Below are positions 1 to 5,471 of a stretch of 5,471 nt of DNA, piece by piece. The notes under the pieces are model-generated. The model was not told the origin of the DNA and did not search any database. It saw only the letters and a program-made list of their open reading frames with translations. The stretch covers positions 1-5,471 of the forward strand of contig JAEYOL010000029.1 of NCBI GenBank assembly GCA_023411775.1, given 5' to 3'. Each line of letters starts with the position of its first letter. Positions within the stretch are counted from its first letter, which is position 1. The translations under genes and the position numbers were made by a program. Origin of the DNA: Bacteroidota bacterium. GTDB lineage: Bacteria; Bacteroidota; Bacteroidia; Chitinophagales; Chitinophagaceae.

Positions 1-150
1 GTGTTGTTAAAGAAGTCCAAAACTTGGGTGGGCATCACAACGTGTTAGCCGATTTTTCGTTCTTTCACATTGTTATTCAGGGTTGTTGATAATATTTAAA
101 AACGGATATATTCATCCTGGCTTACATTTACGCACTTAAAGAAAATATCT
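1..150. other. non-coding leader upstream of the exbB gene
   Basis: No reading frame here can be supported as a gene. Plus-strand frames close quickly. On the minus strand an ATG at 35-33 opens a frame that leaves the window after 11 codons, too short to judge. The AT-rich stretch 88-150 most likely holds the promoter and leader of the downstream pair. It ends in an A-rich run directly before the start codon, as is common for Bacteroidota genes that lack a Shine-Dalgarno sequence. No convincing terminator or structured RNA was seen. Confidence 0.5.
123..130 (+). promoter_or_regulatory. possible -7 element for the exbB-exbD pair
   Basis: TACATTTA differs from the Bacteroidota -7 consensus TAnnTTTG only at the last base. 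It would place transcription start near 137, giving a leader of about 14 nt before the ATG at 151. No good -33 TTTG box is found at the usual 19-21 bp spacing, so this is a weak call from sequence alone. Confidence 0.22.
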
Positions 151-846
151 ATGTTTGACCTTTTGCAGATTGGCGATTCACTCACACAAGCAGTTCAACA
201 GGATGCAACCGGTGCTGCGGGTAAGACGATCAGTTTTTTTGACCTAATCTATATGGGTGGCTGGATCATGATCCCGCTCGGGCTTATGTTATTGATCACG
301 GTCTATGTTTTTGCCGAACGTTATATAGCTATTCGCCAGGCTTCGAGGATCGACTCCAATTTCATGAACATCATCCGCGATCATATTGTAAGCGGTAATA
401 TCACAGCCGCCAGGAGTTTTGCTAAAAATACCAACAACCCGGTTGCGAGGATCATTGATAAAGGTGTGCAGCGCATCGGTAAACCCATCAATGCCATCGA
501 AAGTAGTATGGATAATGTGGGTCAGCTGGAAATGTATAACCTGGAAAAAAATATGGGCGCTTTAACCGTGATCTCGAGAGCGGCCCCCATCTTCGGATTT
601 GTGGGTACACTGATGGGACTGATGCAGCTTTTTTCCCAGATCAACCAGGCAGGTGGTGATATCAACCTGGCCGTTATTTCCCAGGGTATATACACAAAAC
701 TTATTACTTCTATTACCGGCCTGGTGATTGGATTGATAGCTTTCCTTTGCTACAATTATTTGCATGCACAGATTCAAAGGACGGCCAATAAAATGGAAGC
801 GGCGGCTGCCGATTTCCTTGATGTATTGCAGGAACCTACCAAGTAA
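151..846 (+). CDS. exbB: MotA/TolQ/ExbB-family proton channel subunit
   Basis: This is the inner-membrane channel subunit of an ExbB-ExbD (or TolQ-TolR) motor, which uses proton flow to energise an envelope-spanning partner such as TonB. The 231 residues show the family plan. A short N-terminal segment is followed by helix 1 at about 36-57, a cytoplasmic domain at about 60-140, helix 2 at about 143-163 and helix 3 at about 180-204. The conserved run into helix 2 is clear: LEKNMGAL (131-138), then AAPIFGFVGTLMG (144-156). In helix 3 the segment TKLITSITGL (182-191) aligns with the family's EALxTTAxGL, with Ser187 where E. coli ExbB has Thr181. Three helices rule out the two-helix GldL relative. 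Length is normal. The start follows an A-rich leader with no Shine-Dalgarno. The partner ExbD begins 13 nt downstream, implying one operon. Family is certain; ExbB versus TolQ role is not decidable here. Confidence 0.93.
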   Translation: MFDLLQIGDSLTQAVQQDATGAAGKTISFFDLIYMGGWIMIPLGLMLLITVYVFAERYIAIRQASRIDSNFMNIIRDHIVSGNITAARSFAKNTNNPVARIIDKGVQRIGKPINAIESSMDNVGQLEMYNLEKNMGALTVISRAAPIFGFVGTLMGLMQLFSQINQAGGDINLAVISQGIYTKLITSITGLVIGLIAFLCYNYLHAQIQRTANKMEAAAADFLDVLQEPTK

Positions 847-859
847 ATAAAAGCGGGAC

Positions 860-1258
860 ATGAATCTTAGAAAAAATTTGACACAGGAATCGGAGGTTTT
901 CACGGACTCGCTCAATGATATCATCTTTATCCTGTTGATGTTCTTCCTCATCATTTCTACCATGGCCAATCCGAATGTGGTCAAGGTAAATAATCCAAGG
1001 GGTACCAAGGACACAAAAGCAAAGCAGAATATAGTCGTGTCGATTGATAAGGAACAGAAATTCTATCTTGGTCAAAAGGAAATACCACCAGCTTACCTCG
1101 ATAGTTTTATCAAGATGGAAGTGGACCGTCTCCGCCAGCAGGTTGATACACCTTCCGTTGTGATCAATGCAGATACGATTTCCTACTATGGTGAGGTCTT
1201 CCGGTTAATGCAGGCCGCCAAAAAAGCGGGGGCCAAAGTGGTGGCTAACGTGAGATAA
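860..1258 (+). CDS. exbD: ExbD/TolR-family biopolymer transport protein
   Basis: ExbD is the second subunit of the proton-driven motor, a single-pass protein whose helix sits in the ExbB pore and whose C-terminal domain lies in the periplasm. The 132 residues fit. A short cytoplasmic N-terminus (1-17) leads into one membrane helix at about 18-36, beginning SLNDIIFILLMFFLI. Asp20 sits where the essential proton-carrying Asp25 of E. coli ExbD lies. The periplasmic part (about 40-132) has the typical VKVNNP strand after the helix, a VVINADTISYYGEV segment (100-113) and the closing AAKKAGAKVVANV. It starts 13 nt after the ExbB stop behind an A-rich stretch, so the two are probably co-transcribed and made in step. 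Bacteroidota ExbD genes often precede a tonB gene; here an unrelated lipoprotein follows. Confidence 0.93.
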   Translation: MNLRKNLTQESEVFTDSLNDIIFILLMFFLIISTMANPNVVKVNNPRGTKDTKAKQNIVVSIDKEQKFYLGQKEIPPAYLDSFIKMEVDRLRQQVDTPSVVINADTISYYGEVFRLMQAAKKAGAKVVANVR

Positions 1259-1338
1259 GGATACCAGGTAATTTTCCTATCGTTATTTCCTTAGGTTTTT
1301 AGCAGATACTTTAATATTTTGCTCCCAAATCCGTTTCT

Positions 1339-1749
1339 GTGAAAGGCAAAATATTGATATCAATCTTCTGTTGTATCCTGGTTTTCTCTTCCTGTAGGAA
1401 AGATACTGCACCTGGTATCGCCGGTAAATGGCTTAATACCGCGGTTTATACAGACCCGGCCAAAGGAGGCATCGGTTGGAGCAGCGATCTGAAATTTCCC
1501 CAGCTGCTTACCCTTGAACAAAATGCAAGATTCTACAGTTTCACAGATGTTCCCGAGGGATCGGGTACTTACCAGTTTCACCGCGCTTCCAGCCAATTGC
1601 GTCTCGACTATGAAGCCGGCCAGTTTAATCCTGCGGCAGGCACCCTTGTATATACTGTTGAACACCTGGATACAGACCGAATGGTGACAACGATCGTACA
1701 TTCAGATGGTTTTGTCTTAAAAAGGGAATATGTCCGGCTGAAGGATTAG
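1339..1749 (+). CDS. small predicted lipoprotein of unknown function, possibly lipocalin-like
   Basis: The 136-residue product is a predicted lipoprotein. Residues 1-18 form a signal peptide (MKGK, then a hydrophobic core) ending in the lipobox FSSC, with Cys19 as the lipidated residue. The sequence after it, RKD, resembles the K-D signals that send Bacteroidota lipoproteins to the cell surface, but this is only a hint. The mature part (about 25-136) is rich in predicted beta strands and has a GKW motif (29-31), a GTYQF motif (76-80) and LRLDY (87-91). This pattern recalls the small lipocalin-like lipoproteins common in Bacteroidota, an assignment by pattern only. The start is GTG; no in-frame ATG gives an intact signal peptide. 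It lies 80 nt after exbD and may or may not share its transcript. Its stop codon overlaps that of the convergent prmC. No enzymatic motif is visible. Confidence 0.75.
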   Translation: MKGKILISIFCCILVFSSCRKDTAPGIAGKWLNTAVYTDPAKGGIGWSSDLKFPQLLTLEQNARFYSFTDVPEGSGTYQFHRASSQLRLDYEAGQFNPAAGTLVYTVEHLDTDRMVTTIVHSDGFVLKREYVRLKD

Positions 1750-2594
1750 TCGGCCCGAACCATTCTTTGCTTTCCCTGCATATCTTTTTTAAGTGTCGCG
1801 TTGTAGTCCGCGTTTTCAAATGCTTCTAAGGTCGCTGCACCAAGGTCTTCGTGTATTTCTGCATAGATTTTTCCTCCGGTATTCAAATGTGTTCTACCAA
1901 AATTTGCGATGGCTTTATAAAAAACCAAAGCATCGTTATCAGGTACAAATAATGCTGTGGATGGTTCATAGTTCAATACATTGGGCAGCATCGTATGGCG
2001 GTTTTCTTCCGGCACATAGGGCGGATTACTCACGATGATGTCGAATGAGGGCAGTTTATGCCAATGTGATGGATCAAGGAAGTCCAATTCGATAAAGTTA
2101 ACTTCAAGTCCCAGTAGTTTGGAGTTTTTGCCTGCTATGTCCAATGCGCCTGGACTTATATCACAACTCCAGACATCCGCTTTTCCCAGCCTTTTTTTCA
2201 GGGCGAGCGCTATGCAGCCACTGCCTGTGCCGATATCCAGGATCGATAAACTATCGATAGGGAACCTGCAGTCGGAAATGATCCATTCTACCAGTTCTTC
2301 TGTTTCGGGCCTCGGGATCAAAACTTTTTCGTTTACATAAAACTTCAGGCCACAAAACCAGGCTTCATTCAAAACATATTGCACGGGTTCATGTTGTAAA
2401 AGGCGGTCAAGGTGCTGTTCCATTGCAGCTTGTTCTGACGCATCGAGTTTCTTGTCACTAGCATTAATACGTTCCGATTTTTTGAAACCCGTGAGACTTT
2501 CTACCACCCAGTCTGCAATGGCGCCAGCTTCTCCTGACTCATATATTGATCCGAGTTTTGTTGTCAAATAAGTTTGTGCTTCCCTTGTTGTCAT
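1746..2594 (-). CDS. prmC: peptide chain release factor N5-glutamine methyltransferase
   Basis: PrmC (HemK) transfers a methyl group from S-adenosylmethionine to the glutamine of the GGQ motif in release factors RF1 and RF2, which improves translation termination. The 282 residues have the family layout. A helical N-terminal domain (about 1-75) recognises the release factor; PVQYVLNEAWFCGLKF (70-85) and VLIPRPETEELVEW (91-104) lead into a Rossmann methyltransferase fold. SAM motif I is ILDIGTGSGCIAL (118-130), and the catalytic, glutamine-binding NPPY is at 190-193, followed by YEPSTAL (209-215). The C-terminus carries DMQGKQRMVRA. An open frame continues upstream to 2666, but those extra 24 residues do not resemble PrmC. 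MTTREAQTYL is the usual N-terminus, so the ATG at 2594 was chosen. A perfect -7 promoter match lies just upstream of it. The gene stands alone, divergent from ribD. Confidence 0.95.
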   Translation of the reverse strand: MTTREAQTYLTTKLGSIYESGEAGAIADWVVESLTGFKKSERINASDKKLDASEQAAMEQHLDRLLQHEPVQYVLNEAWFCGLKFYVNEKVLIPRPETEELVEWIISDCRFPIDSLSILDIGTGSGCIALALKKRLGKADVWSCDISPGALDIAGKNSKLLGLEVNFIELDFLDPSHWHKLPSFDIIVSNPPYVPEENRHTMLPNVLNYEPSTALFVPDNDALVFYKAIANFGRTHLNTGGKIYAEIHEDLGAATLEAFENADYNATLKKDMQGKQRMVRAD

Positions 2595-2599
2595 ACCAA

Positions 2600-2607
2600 C
2601 AAACATA
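2600..2607 (-). promoter_or_regulatory. -7 element of the prmC promoter
   Basis: Read on the minus strand the sequence is TATGTTTG, a perfect match to the Bacteroidota -7 consensus TAnnTTTG. It would place transcription start within a few bases of the prmC ATG at 2594, so the mRNA would be nearly leaderless. A partial -33 box (TTTC, minus strand, 2633-2630) lies 22 bp upstream, slightly wider than the usual 19-21. The match supports the short prmC start over the longer open frame. It is a prediction from consensus only. Confidence 0.45.
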
Positions 2608-5471
2608 CAATTATCAGGGGAGTAATGGGGAAACCCGTTCGGGTGGGGTGTATTCCACCTTTTCACTTAAACATCGGGAAGCGCAGGTTAACCTTTTAAC
2701 CCTAGTAAAAATCCATTCTTAAAAAAGTATCCAACCTTATTTCCTTATCCCACTGAAAAATAAGGTAATAAGGTTGTTTCCTATTGTACTTTTATATTAC
2801 TTAGGTAATAAGGTCATCATCCCAGCTGAATTAAAAATCTTTTTACCAGTTAAAGCAAAAATTTGAATTGCCCGCAGCCGGTTCCTGCTGCGTCAAACCT
2901 AGTGCCGGAAGATTTATATTTGCAGGTTATTCATTATCGGTCTTGACAGTTCATGAAAAATATATGTACCGCTGCCTGGAGCTCGCACAGCGAGGCGCAG
3001 GCTACACCGCACCTAATCCCATGGTAGGCGCGGTACTGGTGCATAAAAACAGAATTATAGGTGAGGGATATCATCATGTGTACGGCGAGGCCCATGCCGA
3101 GGTCAATTGTATTGATTCGGTAAAGGAGGAAGATAAAGGATTGTTGAGTGAGTCAACCTTATACGTATCACTTGAACCCTGCGCTCATTTTGGAAAAACA
3201 CCACCCTGTGCGGACCTTGTGATCCAGTCAAAAGTTCCGGAATGTATCATTGCCTGCCGCGATCCGTTTAATGAAGTGAATGGGAAGGGAATTGAAAAAC
3301 TTATCAATGCAGGTATAAAAGTTCAAACAAATATACTGGAAGCAGAGGCGCGTCACCTGAACAGGCGTTTCTTTACGTTTCATACAAAACACCGGCCTTA
3401 TATAATGCTTAAGTGGGCGCAGACTGCAGATGGCATCATCGGCACACCGTTGCCGGATAAAAATGGTAAGCAGCAAAGATTAATGATCAGCAACGAATAC
3501 AGTAGCCGGTTAGTTCACCAATGGCGAAGCGAGGAAGCTTCGATACTGGTAGGTACCAACACGGCAATCATGGACAATCCCGAGCTGACAAACAGGTGGT
3601 GGAAGGGCAACTCTCCTGTGCGGTTAGTTGTGGACATGGATCTTAGCCTGCCACGGTCACTAAAAATTTTTAATGGTGATCACCCCACTATTATATTCAA
3701 CACCCTCCGGCATGATGAAAAAAGTAACCCGGCCTATTACCAGGTCGCCACTGATTCAGAACTGGTGCACCAGGTCTGTAATGCTTTGTACCAACTGAAA
3801 ATCCAGAGTGTGATGGTAGAAGGTGGAGCCCGGCTTTTGCAATCATTTATCGACGCCGGTGTGTGGGATGAAGCCCGTGTGATCAGCAACCGCGAGTTAT
3901 TTGCAGCGGGACATGAAGTCAAGGGTTTGCCAGCGCCCGAGTTGTCAGCGGCAAGGAAAGCGAACGAAGTAAATCTGCTTAGCGATACAATCGAATATTT
4001 TGTACCCCTGCATGAAAATCTCTGAACAAATAATCATGAATCCCGATTATTATTTTACGATCGAACAACCAGCCACCGCGGAATTCCGGGACAGGGGTAG
4101 TAAGTTTATTGGTTATGCTTTTCCTGTAAATGATATCAATGAGTTTAAAGAAAAGCTGGCTGCTGTAAAGAAAGATCATCCCAAAGCCACGCATCATTGT
4201 TTTGCCTATCGTATCGGGCTAGATGGATCTACATTTCGTGTCAGTGATGACGGAGAGCCATCAGGTAGCGCGGGTCGCCCCATCCTGGGACAGATAGACA
4301 GCAAGCAGTCAACAAATGTACTGATCATCGTAGTACGTTATTTTGGTGGCACATTACTGGGTGTGCCGGGATTGATCAACGCCTACAAAACAACTGCTGC
4401 ATTGGTTTTACAGGTTACTCCACTGGTACAAAAGCCTGTTCTTGTTCCGTACCGTTTACAATTTGATTATACGCAGATGAACGACGTAATGATGATCTCT
4501 AAACAGTTTGACTGCCAGGTGATGAAGCAGGAAATGAATTTGTTTTGTACCATGCAGATCGGAATTCCCAAAAACCGACTCGAAGATGTGCTATACAAAT
4601 TGAAGGAACTGCGGTCTGTTGAGCTGGATAAGGTTTAGTTTCTCTTTCGGAAACATGGTCAAGATTCTAATACAATACCACTCTGCACATGCTGTGCGAA
4701 AATATGAAACTGCATAGTCGTAGAAAGTGCGTAACTTAATGGTACAAAAGCTCTTTTTATGAATCACAGGAATCAACACATCGTGTCGCGCCTGGCCATA
4801 TGGCTGCTGGCAGTAGTAATGATCCTATTTGGCATTCAACATTTCAGGTATCCTGATGTTTTTGCCAATTTTGTTCCTCCTTTTTTACCTGGAGGGGAAC
4901 TATGGGTTTATTTTGTTGGTGTGGCGTTCATCCTGGCGGCGATCTCTTTTATCACAAACCGTTTCGTAGCGATTGCCGGTTATTTGCTTGCGGCTTTGTT
5001 GTTAATTTTTATCATCACCATCCACTGGCCCAATTTCAGGGATGCAAGCAGCGTAGAGAACAGCCAACAAACACTTGCCAACATGTTGAAAGACCTGGCG
5101 ATCGCAGCCTTTGCGCTCTATGTAGCCAGCAATGCACGACACCAGCGGGTTAGTATTGCTGAATAACCCGAATTTTCCACCACTGTTAATGAGAGTCATA
5201 GCTACGGGACAGTTACCCGGTGGATAACTATTGCAATCACTAGTCGATTGGGCTTAGATAGTTTCTGTCAATTGCAAAACAAATTAATTCATGCTCCCAT
5301 CCAGGATCATTTTTTGAATACAATCGTTTTACCTGTCCGGGCCGACTCCCTCGCAGCGTCGAGGATGCGCATGACCATGACATTATTTTCGAGAGAATAA
5401 AGTCCATTTTCCGGCACCTGTATTTTATTTCGCAGCACATCGGCAAAATAGGAGATGGGATCTTCATAAAC

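Overview
The window looks like an ordinary chromosomal segment of a Bacteroidota bacterium, most likely of the Chitinophagaceae type. The evidence is the kind of genes present, ATG/GTG/TTG starts that lack Shine-Dalgarno sequences but often follow A-rich leaders, matches to the Bacteroidota -7 promoter consensus TAnnTTTG, a lipoprotein beginning with an SSC-R-K-D lipobox, and protein motifs typical of this phylum (for example the SLND start of the ExbD membrane helix). The taxonomic call is inference from recalled families; no search was run.

Layout. Positions 1-150 are a non-coding leader. A plus-strand pair follows: a three-helix ExbB/TolQ-type proton-channel subunit (151-846) and its ExbD/TolR partner (860-1258). 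Then comes a small outer-membrane-type lipoprotein (1339-1749) of unknown function. It meets prmC (minus strand, 1746-2594) tail to tail, with the two stop codons overlapping. prmC encodes the methyltransferase that modifies the GGQ glutamine of translation release factors. A 348-bp divergent spacer (2595-2942) separates prmC from ribD (plus, 2943-4025), the bifunctional deaminase/reductase of riboflavin synthesis. yigZ (4036-4638, UPF0029/IMPACT family) follows ribD almost without a gap. A small DoxX-like four-helix membrane protein occupies 4759-5166. The window closes with the last 54 codons of a minus-strand gene (5307-5471), probably a Gfo/Idh/MocA-family oxidoreductase.

How the genes relate. 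ExbB and ExbD should form one proton-driven energy-transducing complex in the inner membrane; no TonB or TolA partner is encoded here. ribD and yigZ are likely co-transcribed. prmC and ribD diverge, each with a recognisable -7 element close to its start, and these elements also help decide the starts. The remaining genes have no evident shared pathway.

The least explained part is the middle of the prmC-ribD spacer. It holds a 17-bp near-perfect inverted repeat made of repeated CCTTAT/ATAAGG blocks, with a further direct copy of one arm 40 bp downstream, so two mutually exclusive foldings are possible. I see no defence system, mobile element, CRISPR array, tRNA or rRNA, and nothing that convincingly amounts to a new biological system.
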